64,000 nt of DNA from the NCBI GenBank assembly GCA_043738425.1, contig JAYUGJ010000040.1, forward strand, positions 1 through 64,000. Reading direction: 5' to 3'. The position numbers and the translations under genes are program-made. Origin of the DNA: PBB1 sp043738425 (GTDB lineage Bacteria; Pseudomonadota; Gammaproteobacteria; Burkholderiales; Burkholderiaceae_C). Positions 33,625-42,830 of this stretch are shown here, in pieces. Below the pieces are notes generated by a model, which worked only from the letters and a program-made list of their open reading frames with translations, was not told where the DNA came from and did not search any database. Position 1 is the first letter of the stretch, and each line of letters opens with the position of its first letter.

Positions 33625-35676
33625 TCAAAAGTGGCAGCTCAACGCCAGCCGCACCGTGCGGCTGTCTTGTTCCAGCGCGCGTTGCCAGTTGGTGCTGGCA
33701 CCAGGGTGCGCATAGCGTTTGTCGAACAGGTTGTAGATGCCGACCGACAGTTCGAGGCCGGGTGCCAGTGCGTCGGTGCGCAACGTCAGGTTCGACAGCG
33801 CGTAGCCGCCGATGTCGCCACCGGCCGCATGCACGCTGGCCGCGCGGCGCTTGCTGTCGGCATGCAACTCATACCCTGCGTGCAAACCCCACCACGGCAA
33901 CGGTGCCAAGGCGTTCAACTTGCCCAGCAGCGTAGGCGAATTCGGCTGCGACTGGCCGTCGGCGCGCGACACATGCTGCGAAGACACGCTGCCACGCACG
34001 CGCGCACCGAACGCAAAGGTCTTGTCGGCCGACCACTCGATGCCGCGCGCAGTGATTTTTCCGCCCGATTGAAACTGCGACAAACCGGTCGTGCGGTCGA
34101 TGCCCTGCGCGATCAAGCCGTGCAGCGTCCATTCATAAACCGACATGCGCAAAGCCAGGTCCGCAGCCATGCGGTGGTCAGCCACCAGCTCCAGCGTGTC
34201 GACCCGCTCGCCTTGCAGCATCGGGTTGCGCACCTGCGCTACGCCGTCGTCGAACTCGCGCTCGTAAACATTTGGCGCGCGGTGCGCACGGCCGTACAGC
34301 GCCTTCACGGTGGTCGCGGTGGCGGCTTGCCAGATCAGCGCGGCGCGCGGGCTCAGGTCGGTACCGGTCGCATCGTTGCGGTCGACACGGGCACCCAGCG
34401 TGGCGGTGAAGCGGTCAGCGAAGTGCCATTCGTCTTGTGCATACATTCCAACGCGCCAGCCGCTGTTGCGCAGCCGAATGTTTCGCGTGGGGTCGGCGGG
34501 GCTGAGCGCCGCCTGGTCGTTGCGCAGGTTGTCTTGCGCTTCGACGCCGAGCATCAGTTTGTGCTGTGCCAAAGCGGTCGACAGCACGCGCCATTCGGTG
34601 CCGCGCCAGCTGCCTTCGGCTGGCGAAGACAGCACCGTGCCGTAGCTTTGGCTGGTGCGGAATCGATACTCGCCGGCGAACAAGCGGCCGGTGACTTGCA
34701 CCGTGTCGTCGGCGAACTCTGCTGCGTATTGCAGCTGCGCCAGCGTGTAGACGTCGCGGATGAATTGGCCGCGCACCAGCGGGTCAGACAGGCGCGAGCC
34801 GGTGGCATCGTCTTTGCGGCGGCTGCCGTGCACCAGGTCGGCCGACCACGCACCGCGCGCCACGCGGGCAAACAGCTCGCGGTCGCGCTCGCCGTCCAGG
34901 CCTGCCGCAACACCGGCCACACCTCGGCTGCCGAAGTCGTAGAACCGATCCTGGCCGCTGCTGTTCAGCCCGCTGGCCGACAGCAACACATCGAGCCCAT
35001 GGTCGAATTTTCTGCCCCAGCTGACGCGGCCTTTGCGCAGCGCCTGCGCATCCTGGTACGACGCCGCCACTTCGCCGCCGTGCACATCTGCGCCGCGCCG
35101 GGTGATCACATTGACGACGCCGAACATCGCGTTCTGGCCGTACACCGCGCCGCCCGGGCCCGGGATGAACTCAATGCGTTCGATCAAATCGACATCGAGC
35201 GGAAACTCACCGCCGGTGGGGCCGCTGTCGTAGGTCGGGTCGTTGACCCGGTTGCCGTTGATGGTGACCAGCACGCGGGTGGTCAGGTCGCCCGGCAGGC
35301 CGAAACCACGCGCCCCGAGGCCGGTGTACTGGCGGTCGTAGGTGGTGTGCACGCCGGGCAGGCTGGCCAGTGCTTCCGACAGCGTGCGCCAGCCGTAGGC
35401 CTTGATTTCCTGGCGCGTGATCACGCTCGCCGCAGCCGCCACCTCGCTTTGCTTTTGTTCGTATTTAGACGCGCCGACGATGGTCACATCGAGCAGGCTT
35501 TCCAAACTGAGCACCGTCAGATCGTCGCCCGCCCACGCCGGCATGGCGGCGCACCACAGCACCGCCCAGGCCGTGCGTCGCAGCGCGCGGCGCGGCTGCA
35601 GTTTTGCCTGCCGACGTGCTTGCCGTGGTGGCCGCGATGTCCGCGTTGTGTTTGTTGTGCAATCGGTTGGGGACAT
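33625..35676 (-). CDS. TonB-dependent outer-membrane receptor (copy 2)
   Basis: A 683-residue receptor. A basic leader and signal segment (AVLWCAAMPAWA) precede SLESLLDVTIVGASKYEQKQ. The plug has GARGFGLPGDLTTRVLVTING and ERIEFIPGPGGAVYGQNAMFGVVNVITR, nearly identical to copy 1. The barrel ends LALSCHF. The two copies align end to end, with very similar stretches also at DNA level (for example around 35220-35280 and 33000-33050). This is recent tandem duplication with divergence in the extracellular loops. The ligand is unknown. Confidence 0.92.
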   Translation of the reverse strand: MSPTDCTTNTTRTSRPPRQARRQAKLQPRRALRRTAWAVLWCAAMPAWAGDDLTVLSLESLLDVTIVGASKYEQKQSEVAAAASVITRQEIKAYGWRTLSEALASLPGVHTTYDRQYTGLGARGFGLPGDLTTRVLVTINGNRVNDPTYDSGPTGGEFPLDVDLIERIEFIPGPGGAVYGQNAMFGVVNVITRRGADVHGGEVAASYQDAQALRKGRVSWGRKFDHGLDVLLSASGLNSSGQDRFYDFGSRGVAGVAAGLDGERDRELFARVARGAWSADLVHGSRRKDDATGSRLSDPLVRGQFIRDVYTLAQLQYAAEFADDTVQVTGRLFAGEYRFRTSQSYGTVLSSPAEGSWRGTEWRVLSTALAQHKLMLGVEAQDNLRNDQAALSPADPTRNIRLRNSGWRVGMYAQDEWHFADRFTATLGARVDRNDATGTDLSPRAALIWQAATATTVKALYGRAHRAPNVYEREFDDGVAQVRNPMLQGERVDTLELVADHRMAADLALRMSVYEWTLHGLIAQGIDRTTGLSQFQSGGKITARGIEWSADKTFAFGARVRGSVSSQHVSRADGQSQPNSPTLLGKLNALAPLPWWGLHAGYELHADSKRRAASVHAAGGDIGGYALSNLTLRTDALAPGLELSVGIYNLFDKRYAHPGASTNWQRALEQDSRTVRLALSCHF

Positions 35677-35960
35677 GGAATCGTGCAGCGCTTACCAACG
35701 CTTTTTTTGGGCGATCAACAACAACCGGGCGCAGCCTGAACCCACGCACATCGGCGCTTGCGAGCGGCTGCGAATGGGCGGCCGGCGCTCGGTCGCGGGG
35801 TTGCAAACTCTATGAACTTGCGGCAGCGCGCCGTCGCCGAAACAAGCGGGCCAGAGGCTGCTTGTTCGCCGGATCGCAGTGCGCCGCAGCGGCCCACGCG
35901 ACGGCATACTCCTACCCGCCTGCCGTGAAACGATGCAGGCTTGCCCGAGGCGCAATATCG

Positions 35961-37112
35961 ATGTTTGGTTGGACCCGACTGATTACCCACTGGCTGCACC
36001 GCGACACCGCAGCGCCCGCCGCGGTGCGGCGCGCGCCGAATCGACTGCATGCGGATATCGCACCCGCCGCACCCGCCGCACCCGCCGCGCTGCGGTCCGC
36101 CGAACCTGCGGCAGTCGCCCACGCCGCAGGCAACCCAGCCGCACCGCCCGCCGAGCCGCCCGAGTCCGCATCGGCAGCACCGCGCACCGCGGTCGACGTG
36201 CCGGGCCTGAGCGCCGATCAAGCCGGTCGATTCATGCAATGGCTACTCGGGCAGCCCGGCCACAGCCCACTGCCGACCGACGGCGCACTGACACCGGCGA
36301 CCCGCACCCTGCTGCGCCGACTGGACGAGGTGATCGACGCCGATGGCCAGCCCAGCGCATTGCTGCCGCGCGCACCACAGGTGTTGCCGCAACTGATGAA
36401 AGCGCTGCGCAACGAAAACTACGCAGCAGCCGACGTGTCGGCGCGCATTTCGCAAGACGCGGTGCTGGCCGCTGAAGTCATTCGGCGGGCCAACCACGCG
36501 CAGCGTCAAGGTGCCGAACCGGTGGCCGACCTGGAACATGCGGTGATGGCGATCGGTGCCGACAACCTGCGCCGCGTCGTCGCCACCTCCCTGCTGCGAC
36601 CAATGTTCGATGCCCGTGGCAGCACCTTGTCAGCCCAGGCTGCGCAACAAATTTGGGCCGATGCCGACCGCAAGGCGCGGCTGTGCGCAGCGCTTGCCAG
36701 CGCCAGCGCGCTGGATCCGCTCGACGGCTACCTGGCCGGCCTGCTGCACAACACTGGCTGGACTGCCGCGCTGCGCGCCCTCGACAGCCTCGGCATTTCA
36801 ACCGCCGATGTGCCGATGCTGCTGGTGCCGAAAATGGTGCAAGCACTGCTTGCGCGGCGCGACGCGCTGTTCGGCAAACTGGTGCGGCCGTGGCAGCTCA
36901 GCGCGCCGGTCGACGCGCTGGCCGACGAAGTCACTGCGGTTGGCCTGCCGCTGGTGCAGTCGCCACTCGGCATGGCGTTGAAAACTGCCGACCAGCTGAC
37001 CACGTTGCACGCACTGCACCGCGCCGGCCACCTGAGCGGCGGCATGGCCGAGGCACTGCGGTCGTTCAGCGCCAGCGCGCAAAACAGCTATCGCGAAGCG
37101 CTGACCGGTTAG
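35961..37112 (+). CDS. HDOD-domain signalling protein
   Basis: A 383-residue cytoplasmic protein. The first 75 residues are an Ala/Pro-rich linker. The HDOD domain (about residues 135-330) has LLPRAPQVLPQLMKALRNENYAAADVSARISQDAVLAAEVIRRAN, then AVMAIGADNLRRVVATSLL and AGLLHNTGW. HDOD proteins are catalytically silent relatives of HD phosphohydrolases that take part in signalling, often linked to cyclic di-GMP or motility. The ATG at 35961 has GAGG ten bases upstream. It is divergent from the receptor/kinase block, with 284 bases between that hold both promoters. Confidence 0.85.
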   Translation: MFGWTRLITHWLHRDTAAPAAVRRAPNRLHADIAPAAPAAPAALRSAEPAAVAHAAGNPAAPPAEPPESASAAPRTAVDVPGLSADQAGRFMQWLLGQPGHSPLPTDGALTPATRTLLRRLDEVIDADGQPSALLPRAPQVLPQLMKALRNENYAAADVSARISQDAVLAAEVIRRANHAQRQGAEPVADLEHAVMAIGADNLRRVVATSLLRPMFDARGSTLSAQAAQQIWADADRKARLCAALASASALDPLDGYLAGLLHNTGWTAALRALDSLGISTADVPMLLVPKMVQALLARRDALFGKLVRPWQLSAPVDALADEVTAVGLPLVQSPLGMALKTADQLTTLHALHRAGHLSGGMAEALRSFSASAQNSYREALTG

Positions 37113-37194
37113 CGCGACGCCGAATCAACCCGCGCAATGCGGCGCGTTTTGATCAACTCAAACCGGCGCACGCGGCCTCCGTGACACCACGAGA

Positions 37195-37545
37195 TCAGTG
37201 ACTGATCATCCACGGCCGCTTGCTCGGAAACACCTTGGCACCGTTGGCAGCCTGCACCGTGGCACCGCGCCCCTTGGCACCCGTGGTGGCGCAACAGCCG
37301 CAACCCGCCGGATGTGCCAGCCGCTGATAGCTGCTGGAGTGCTGCGGCGCATGCGCGGCGCGTTCATTGATTTGAAACGCGCCGCGTGCGGCGCTGGCCA
37401 TCAACGCCAACCGCGGCGCACAGGCAACCACCCGCAGCGCGGGCTTCGTGCACTGCGGGCACGAAGCCGGTTCATCGCGCGCGGCAATGCGGCGTTGCGC
37501 ATCGAAGCGGCCGCACTCGGGGCAGTCATAGTCATAGGTGGGCAT
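37195..37545 (-). CDS. fmdB: FmdB-family zinc-ribbon protein
   Basis: A 116-residue protein that begins with the FmdB zinc ribbon: MPTYDYDCPECGRFD and then ASCPQCTKPALRV provide four zinc-binding cysteines. The C-terminal half is less conserved and contains HPAGCGCC. In Methylophilus, FmdB is needed for full expression of the amide/urea operon and sits after fmdA, exactly as here. It is the last gene of the leftward transporter-fmdA operon, 25 bases after fmdA. The ATG at 37545 is the family start; the upstream in-frame ATG is not conserved. Confidence 0.9.
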   Translation of the reverse strand: MPTYDYDCPECGRFDAQRRIAARDEPASCPQCTKPALRVVACAPRLALMASAARGAFQINERAAHAPQHSSSYQRLAHPAGCGCCATTGAKGRGATVQAANGAKVFPSKRPWMISH

Positions 37546-37570
37546 TGGGCGGCGTCCTGCGGAAAGCCAA

Positions 37571-38803
37571 TCAAACCAAATCGGGCGACAGCGGCATGTC
37601 GATCGAGCCATCGAGGTGCTTTACCGGGCCTGCCGCATTCGGGTTGATGTCGAAGTCGAATATCTGCGTTGGCAGCCACAGCGTTGCGCACGCATTCGGT
37701 ATGTCGACCACGCCGCTGATGTGGCCTTGCACCGGCGCGGTTCCCAAAATCGAATGCGCCTGCGCACCTGAGTAGCCGAACTTTTTGAGGTACGCAATCG
37801 CATTCAGGCAGGCCTGCCGGTACGCCACATGCACATCGAGGTAGTGCTGCTTGCCGTACTCGTCGACCGAGATGCCTTCGAAGATCAGATAGTCGTTGTA
37901 GGTCGGCGTAATCGGGCTGGGTTTGAAGATCGGGTTTTTGATGCCGTACTTGGCCATGCCGCCTTTGAGCAGACTGACGCGCATGTGCACCCAACCAGCC
38001 ATCTCGATGGCACCGCAAAATGTGATCTCGCCGTCGCCTTGGCTGAAGTGCAGGTCGCCCACGCTCAGACCAGCCCCGTCGACATACACCGGAAAGTAGA
38101 TTTTCGCGCCGCGTGACAGGTCTTTAATGTCGCAGTTGCCACCGTGTTCACGCGGCGGCACGGTGCGCGCGCCTTCAGCGGCGGCTTTGCTTTTCGCCTC
38201 GCCGGTCAGCTTGCCCATGTGCGCGGTGCCGCCGAACGGTGGGCAGGCCAAGGCTGGCACGCGGTGGGGATCGGTGGCAATGAAATCGATCTCGCGCTTG
38301 TTCCACATCTCCAGCATCGGTTTGTCGGGCAGGCAGCCGATCAAACCCGGGTGAATCAAGCCCGCGAAGCGGACCCCGGGTACATGGCGTGAACTGGTGA
38401 ACATGCCCTTGAAATCCCAGATCGACTTCTGCGCCTGGGGAAAGTGATCGGTCAAAAAACCGCCACCGTTTTTCTTGCTGAAAAAACCGTTGAAGCCCCA
38501 CAGGCTGTCGTGCTTGGCACCGATATCGAGCAGCTCGACCACCAGCAAATCACCGGCCTCGGCCCCCTTTACGCCGACCGGGCCGGACAGGTAGTGCACG
38601 ATGGTCAGGTCGATGTCGCGCACGTCGTCGGCACTGTCGTTGTTCTTGATGAAGCCGCCGGTCCAGTCGAAGGTTTCAAGGATGAAATCGTCGCCCGGCG
38701 CGACCCAGCACGCCATCGGAATGTCCGGGTGCCAGCGGTTGTGGATGTGTGGGTTGTCCAGCGGCGATTGGCTTAAGTCGACCTTGATCAAGGTGTCAGT
38801 CAT
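37571..38803 (-). CDS. fmdA: Formamidase / acetamidase
   Basis: FmdA hydrolyses formamide (and more slowly acetamide and related short amides) to ammonia and the acid in the cytoplasm. The 410-residue chain follows the family from SQSPLDNPHIHNRWHP through WDFKGMFTSSRHVPGVRFAGLIHPGLIGCLP, RTVPPREHGGNCDIKDLSRG and GAGLSVGDLHFSQGDGE to the C-terminus. Conserved acids and histidines of the fold are present. The ATG at 38803 has a GGAG ribosome-binding site. Its position between Urt-type transporter genes and fmdB matches the fmd operon of methylotrophs, so amides, rather than or besides urea, are the imported substrate. Confidence 0.95.
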   Translation of the reverse strand: MTDTLIKVDLSQSPLDNPHIHNRWHPDIPMACWVAPGDDFILETFDWTGGFIKNNDSADDVRDIDLTIVHYLSGPVGVKGAEAGDLLVVELLDIGAKHDSLWGFNGFFSKKNGGGFLTDHFPQAQKSIWDFKGMFTSSRHVPGVRFAGLIHPGLIGCLPDKPMLEMWNKREIDFIATDPHRVPALACPPFGGTAHMGKLTGEAKSKAAAEGARTVPPREHGGNCDIKDLSRGAKIYFPVYVDGAGLSVGDLHFSQGDGEITFCGAIEMAGWVHMRVSLLKGGMAKYGIKNPIFKPSPITPTYNDYLIFEGISVDEYGKQHYLDVHVAYRQACLNAIAYLKKFGYSGAQAHSILGTAPVQGHISGVVDIPNACATLWLPTQIFDFDINPNAAGPVKHLDGSIDMPLSPDLV

Positions 38804-38902
38804 GGTGGGCTCCGTAGTGGCGGGGGAATCGCAATCGACGTGCTGCAGGCAGTGCGACAAAGCTGACGACGGCAACTGACATGTTTCTCAGTTCGCAGTG
38901 CA

Positions 38903-39592
38903 TCAGACTGAAAGGTATTGCTTGATGTGCGCCACGTTGGTGTCGGCACGGCTGGTTTCGTGTACGAGGCGGCCGCCTTCGATGACGAACAACCGGTCGG
39001 CCACATCCAGCGCAAAACTGAGCACCTGTTCCGACACGATGATGGTGATCTCGCGCAGCCTGCGGATCTCGTTCAGTGCACGGGCAATGTCTTTGATGAT
39101 CGATGGCTGAATGCCTTCGGTAGGCTCGTCGAGCAGCAGCACCTTCGGGTTGGTGACCAGCGCGCGGGCAATCGCCAACTGCTGCTGCTGCCCGCCTGAC
39201 AGGTTGCCGCCCTTGCGGTGGCGCATCTCGAACAACACCGGAAACAGTGCATAAATTTCATCGGGTATGCGCTGGTCTTTGGCGTTTTCCAAACCGGTCT
39301 GGATGTTTTCGGTGACGGTGAGCGTCGAGAAAATCATGCGACCCTGCGGCACGTACGCAATGCCTTTGATGACGCGCTGGTAGCTTTCGTCCTTGCTGAT
39401 GTCCTGGCCATCGACATGGATCGATCCGGACTTCAACGCCAGGATGCCGATCAACGACTTGAACAGCGTGGTTTTGCCCATACCGTTGCGCCCCATGATG
39501 GCGATGGTCTCGTTTTTGTGGGCAGTGAAATCGATGCCGTGCAACGCCTCACTTTGGCCATAGCCGACGTGCAAGTTGGTGACGTTGAGCAT
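38903..39592 (-). CDS. Urt/Fmd-type ABC transporter ATPase (UrtE-like)
   Basis: A 229-residue ATP-binding subunit of the branched-chain amino acid/urea/amide ABC class (LivF/UrtE group). The Walker A is GRNGMGKTT, the signature NLSGGQQQQLAIARAL, the Walker B VLLLDEPTEG, and IIVSEQVLSFALDVADR replaces the usual 'VEQ' loop, as in UrtE. It pairs with the UrtD-like ATPase encoded next to it to drive import through the two permeases. Same-strand spacing to its neighbours is short (36 and about 100 bases). Confidence 0.92.
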   Translation of the reverse strand: MLNVTNLHVGYGQSEALHGIDFTAHKNETIAIMGRNGMGKTTLFKSLIGILALKSGSIHVDGQDISKDESYQRVIKGIAYVPQGRMIFSTLTVTENIQTGLENAKDQRIPDEIYALFPVLFEMRHRKGGNLSGGQQQQLAIARALVTNPKVLLLDEPTEGIQPSIIKDIARALNEIRRLREITIIVSEQVLSFALDVADRLFVIEGGRLVHETSRADTNVAHIKQYLSV

Positions 39593-39628
39593 GGGGTTCC
39601 TCCAATCTCGCGGCTGCTGCGGTGCAGA

Positions 39629-40378
39629 TCAGTGACCCAAATACACATCGATCACCGCGGGATCGTTCTGCACCTTGTCCATCGAGCCTTCGGCCAGAAT
39701 TTTTCCTTGGTGCATCACGGTGACTTTGTGGGCGATTTGTTTGACGAAATCCATGTCGTGCTCGATCACGATGACCGCGCGGTTCGCACAGATGCGCTTG
39801 AGCAATTCGGCGGTCAGCTCGCGTTCACGCGCGCTCATGCCGGCAATCGGTTCGTCGAGCATCAGCAGCTCGGGTTCCTGCATCAGCAGCATGCCGATTT
39901 CCAGCCACTGTTTTTGGCCGTGTGACAGCAGCCCGGCTTCGGTGTCCAACTTGTCGGCGAGGCTGATTTCTTTGGCCACCGCCTGCACTTTCGACGCGAC
40001 CTCATCGCTGCACTTGAAGACCAGCGCGCCAAATACCGAACGGCCGCGCGGATACGACACCTCGAGGTTTTGCAACACGCTCAGGTTCTCGTAGATCGAC
40101 GGCGTTTGAAACTTGCGGCCGATGCCCAGCCGCACCCGTTTGTGCTCGGCCATGTTGGTCAGCTCGGTGTTCTTGAATTTGATGCTGCCGCTGCTGGCGC
40201 GCGTCTTGCCGCAAATCAAATCGAGCAGCGTCGTCTTGCCCGCACCGTTCGGACCAATGATCACGCGCAGCTCGTTTTTGTCGATGTACAGGTTCAGAGC
40301 GTCGATGGCTTTGAAGCCGTCGAACGACACCGTGAGGTCTTCGACAGCCAGCGCGAAATCGGTATTGGTGCTGATCAT
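39629..40378 (-). CDS. Urt/Fmd-type ABC transporter ATPase (UrtD-like)
   Basis: A 249-residue ATP-binding subunit (LivG/UrtD group). Walker A is GPNGAGKTTLLDLICG. The family pattern GIGRKFQTPSIYENLSV and the signature LLSHGQKQWLEIGMLL (SHGQ in place of SGGQ) are typical of UrtD. Walker B is LLMLDEPIAGMSARE, and the switch His lies in VIVIEHDMDFV. The ATG at 40378 is 17 bases after the permease stop. It forms the heterodimeric motor with the UrtE-like subunit. Confidence 0.93.
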   Translation of the reverse strand: MISTNTDFALAVEDLTVSFDGFKAIDALNLYIDKNELRVIIGPNGAGKTTLLDLICGKTRASSGSIKFKNTELTNMAEHKRVRLGIGRKFQTPSIYENLSVLQNLEVSYPRGRSVFGALVFKCSDEVASKVQAVAKEISLADKLDTEAGLLSHGQKQWLEIGMLLMQEPELLMLDEPIAGMSARERELTAELLKRICANRAVIVIEHDMDFVKQIAHKVTVMHQGKILAEGSMDKVQNDPAVIDVYLGH

Positions 40379-40394
40379 GGTGTGCCCGAGTGCA

Positions 40395-41669
40395 TCACTT
40401 CGTCGCGCCGCCACGCAACCGGCCCACACCGGGTGGCGTTGCTTCGTCGTGGCCGTGCACGAGCCGCGGGCCCTGCGTGTGCGTGTGCGTTGTGGTGTGG
40501 GCCGCGGTGTGGCCGTTCGCAGGCAGCACAGGTGCGTTGGGGTGAGCAGCTTGAGCCGCCGCGACCCGCTGCCGGTTGCTGCGCCGATCGGCCAATCGGC
40601 GCGCCCACCACGGCTTGATGTGACTTTCAACCAAACCCGCCAGACCCATCGGAAACGCCATCGTCACGCCGATGAAAAGTGCGGCCATCAGGAACAACCA
40701 CAGGTCGGGAAATGTTTCGGAGAAAAGTGTCTTGCCGGCATTGACCAGCAGTGCTCCGTACACCGCTCCGACCAGGCTCATGCGGCCACCGACCGCGGCG
40801 TAAATCACCATTTCGATCGACGGCACGATGCCAACAAAACTGGGTGACATGAAGCCGACCTGCAGCGCGAACAGCGCACCACCGATGCCCGACAACCCGG
40901 CCGCCAGGCAGAAAGTAAAGATCTTGAAATCGGCCACGTCGTAGCCAGAAAAGCGCACCCGGTCTTCCTTGTCGCGCATCGCCAGCAGCAAGGTGCCGCA
41001 CTTGCCTTGCTGCACCCAGCGGCACACCAAGAGGCTGGCGATCAACAGGCCGACGCAGATGAAATACAAAACGTACTTGGCGCTGTCGGTACGCGTGTCC
41101 CAACCAAGCACCGTCTTCAAATCGGTCATGCCGTTGACGCCACCGGTGTAGCCCTGCTGGCCGATGATGAGCACCGACAAAATCAGCGACACCGCCTGCG
41201 TGATGATCGCGAAATAGACACCGCCCACCCGCCGCTTGAACATCGCGTAGCTGACGATCCAGGCCAGCAGCGTCGGCACCGCCACCACCAAGATCAACGT
41301 CAATGGCAGGCTTTTGAAAGGCAGCCAAAACAACGGCAGTTCGGTGATTTGGTTCCAGTCCATGAAATCCGGAATGCCCGGCGTGGACTGGATCTTGGTG
41401 GTGATTGGATCCGACGCTTCCAGCTTCAAGAACATCGCCATCGCGTAGCCACCGAGGCCGAAGAACACGCCCTGGCCGAGGCTCAACACACCGCCATAAC
41501 CCCACACCATCACCAACCCGACCGCAACAAAAGCGTAGGTCAAATACTTGCCCACCAGGTTGAGCCGAAAAATATCGAGCGACAGCGGCAACACCACTGC
41601 CAACACGACCGTCAACAGCAACAACGACCCCAGCCCCGAACGCTTTACGTGGTTTAGCAAGGTGTTCAT
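40395..41669 (-). CDS. Urt/Fmd-type ABC transporter permease (UrtC/FmdF-like)
   Basis: A 424-residue inner-membrane permease of the LivM/UrtC class with about ten membrane segments. Signature stretches include WGYGGVLSLGQGVFFGLGGYAMAMFLK, RRVGGVYFAIITQA, GGVNGMTDL and the coupling segment LLAMRDKEDRVRFSGYDV. The C-terminal 60 residues are an unusual Ala/Pro/His/Thr-rich tail (AAHTTTHTHTQGP) after the last membrane helix. It might bind metal or simply be low-complexity expansion. It works with the UrtB-like permease. Confidence 0.92.
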   Translation of the reverse strand: MNTLLNHVKRSGLGSLLLLTVVLAVVLPLSLDIFRLNLVGKYLTYAFVAVGLVMVWGYGGVLSLGQGVFFGLGGYAMAMFLKLEASDPITTKIQSTPGIPDFMDWNQITELPLFWLPFKSLPLTLILVVAVPTLLAWIVSYAMFKRRVGGVYFAIITQAVSLILSVLIIGQQGYTGGVNGMTDLKTVLGWDTRTDSAKYVLYFICVGLLIASLLVCRWVQQGKCGTLLLAMRDKEDRVRFSGYDVADFKIFTFCLAAGLSGIGGALFALQVGFMSPSFVGIVPSIEMVIYAAVGGRMSLVGAVYGALLVNAGKTLFSETFPDLWLFLMAALFIGVTMAFPMGLAGLVESHIKPWWARRLADRRSNRQRVAAAQAAHPNAPVLPANGHTAAHTTTHTHTQGPRLVHGHDEATPPGVGRLRGGATK

Positions 41670-41710
41670 TCACTGCGCTCCGATAACTGCCGGCGGCTGT
41701 GTGGCGCAGT

Positions 41711-42625
41711 TCATCTGCGCACTTTGGCTGCAAACAAACCCTGCGGGCGAATCATCAAGATCAGCACGATCAATGACAGCGTCAACACCTTCGCCATCGA
41801 ACCGCTCAAAAAGAATTCAGAAATCGACTGCGTCTGCGCAATGCCGAAAGCCGATGCGACGGTGCCCAACAAACTGGCCGCGCCGCCGAAGGTGACGACC
41901 AAAAACGCGTCAACGATGTACAGCGACCCCGACGTCGGCCCGGTCGATCCGATGGTGGTGAAGGCCGCGCCGGCCACGCCGGCGATGCCGCAACCGATTG
42001 CAAACGTAAACCGGTCGGTTCGGCCGGTATTGATACCGGTCGCGTTCGCCATCGTGCGGTTGGCCACCGTGGCGCGCACCCGCAGGCCCCAGCGGCTGCG
42101 GTACAGCGCCCACAGCACGCAACCGGTGACCAGCAAAGTCAGACCGAGCACGAACATGCCATTGATCGGTATGTCGAGGCCTTCCTTCGGCGACCACGAA
42201 CCGAGCAACCAATTGGGCAGTGTCGGACTGACTTCTTTCGGGCCGATGAAGCTGCGAAAGCTTTGCTGCAACGCCAGGCTGACGCCCCAGGTGGCGAGTA
42301 GGGTGTCGAGTGGACGTTTGTAAAGGTGGCGTATCAACGACCACTCGACGAACCAGCCGACGAGAAAGGCAAAAACAAAGCCGACCACGATGGCGATCGG
42401 AAAGTAGTACGGCATGAAGTGCGGCGCGAATTTTTCGGTAACCGTTGATCCCAAAAAAATGGTGTACGCGCCGATCGTCATGAACTCACCGTGTGCCATG
42501 TTGATCACGCCCATCTGACCGAAGATGATCGCCAGACCCAAGCCCATCAACAGCAGCACCGCAAACAGGCTCAGGCCTGCGAAGCCTTGCATCGTGGTGA
42601 TGTTCGCAATTTCGGACAAGGTCAT
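41711..42625 (-). CDS. Urt/Fmd-type ABC transporter permease (UrtB/FmdE-like)
   Basis: A 304-residue LivH/UrtB-class permease with eight or nine membrane segments. Diagnostic phrases are AIIFGQMGVINMAHGEFMTIGAY, LLATWGVSLALQQSFRSFIGP, SRWGLRVRATVANRTMANATGI and FLVVTFGGAASLLGT. It forms the translocation path together with the UrtC-like permease. Unlike many UrtB proteins it has no long N-terminal periplasmic extension, which fits the amide-type (FmdE) branch. Two intercistronic hairpins separate it from the binding-protein gene. Confidence 0.92.
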   Translation of the reverse strand: MTLSEIANITTMQGFAGLSLFAVLLLMGLGLAIIFGQMGVINMAHGEFMTIGAYTIFLGSTVTEKFAPHFMPYYFPIAIVVGFVFAFLVGWFVEWSLIRHLYKRPLDTLLATWGVSLALQQSFRSFIGPKEVSPTLPNWLLGSWSPKEGLDIPINGMFVLGLTLLVTGCVLWALYRSRWGLRVRATVANRTMANATGINTGRTDRFTFAIGCGIAGVAGAAFTTIGSTGPTSGSLYIVDAFLVVTFGGAASLLGTVASAFGIAQTQSISEFFLSGSMAKVLTLSLIVLILMIRPQGLFAAKVRR

Positions 42626-42673
42626 GGTGGGTGTGCTCGTCGATGGTCGGATAGCGCGCGGCCTTGTTCCCAG

Positions 42674-42694
42674 CCCTCTCCCAGCGGGAGGGGG
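42674..42694. other. Intercistronic stem-loop (binding protein/permease gap), permease-proximal
   Basis: CCCTCTCCC pairs with GGGAGGGGG around an AGC loop (nine pairs with one G-T). It lies in the 205-base gap between the binding-protein gene and the UrtB-like gene. It probably stabilises the upstream mRNA so that the binding protein is made in excess. Confidence 0.6.
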
Positions 42695-42780
42695 GCCAAC
42701 CCGGGTTGCCTCGTTTGCGCTTGAAGAAAAGTGCGACCCCGGATGGCTTGGCGTTTGGTGCGGCCAGTCACTGTGGGTCG

Positions 42781-42816
42781 CCCTCTCTGCCTTTGCGAGA
42801 GCGCAGGCAGTGAGGG
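42781..42816. other. Intercistronic stem-loop directly after the binding-protein gene
   Basis: CCCTCTCTGCC pairs with GGCAGTGAGGG with one mismatch, around a 14-base loop. It begins 15 bases after the binding-protein stop in the leftward direction. With the hairpin at 42674 it forms a double barrier typical of differential expression in ABC operons. It lacks a T-run, so full termination is unlikely. Confidence 0.55.
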
Positions 42817-42830
42817 TCAGCAGCCTCGCG

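Noticed and set aside
33433..35739. A 768-codon forward frame over the second TonB receptor gene, and similar ones at 25740-27755 and 29303-31213
   Set aside because: They are complementary shadows of well-supported receptor and signalling genes and have no recognisable family features.
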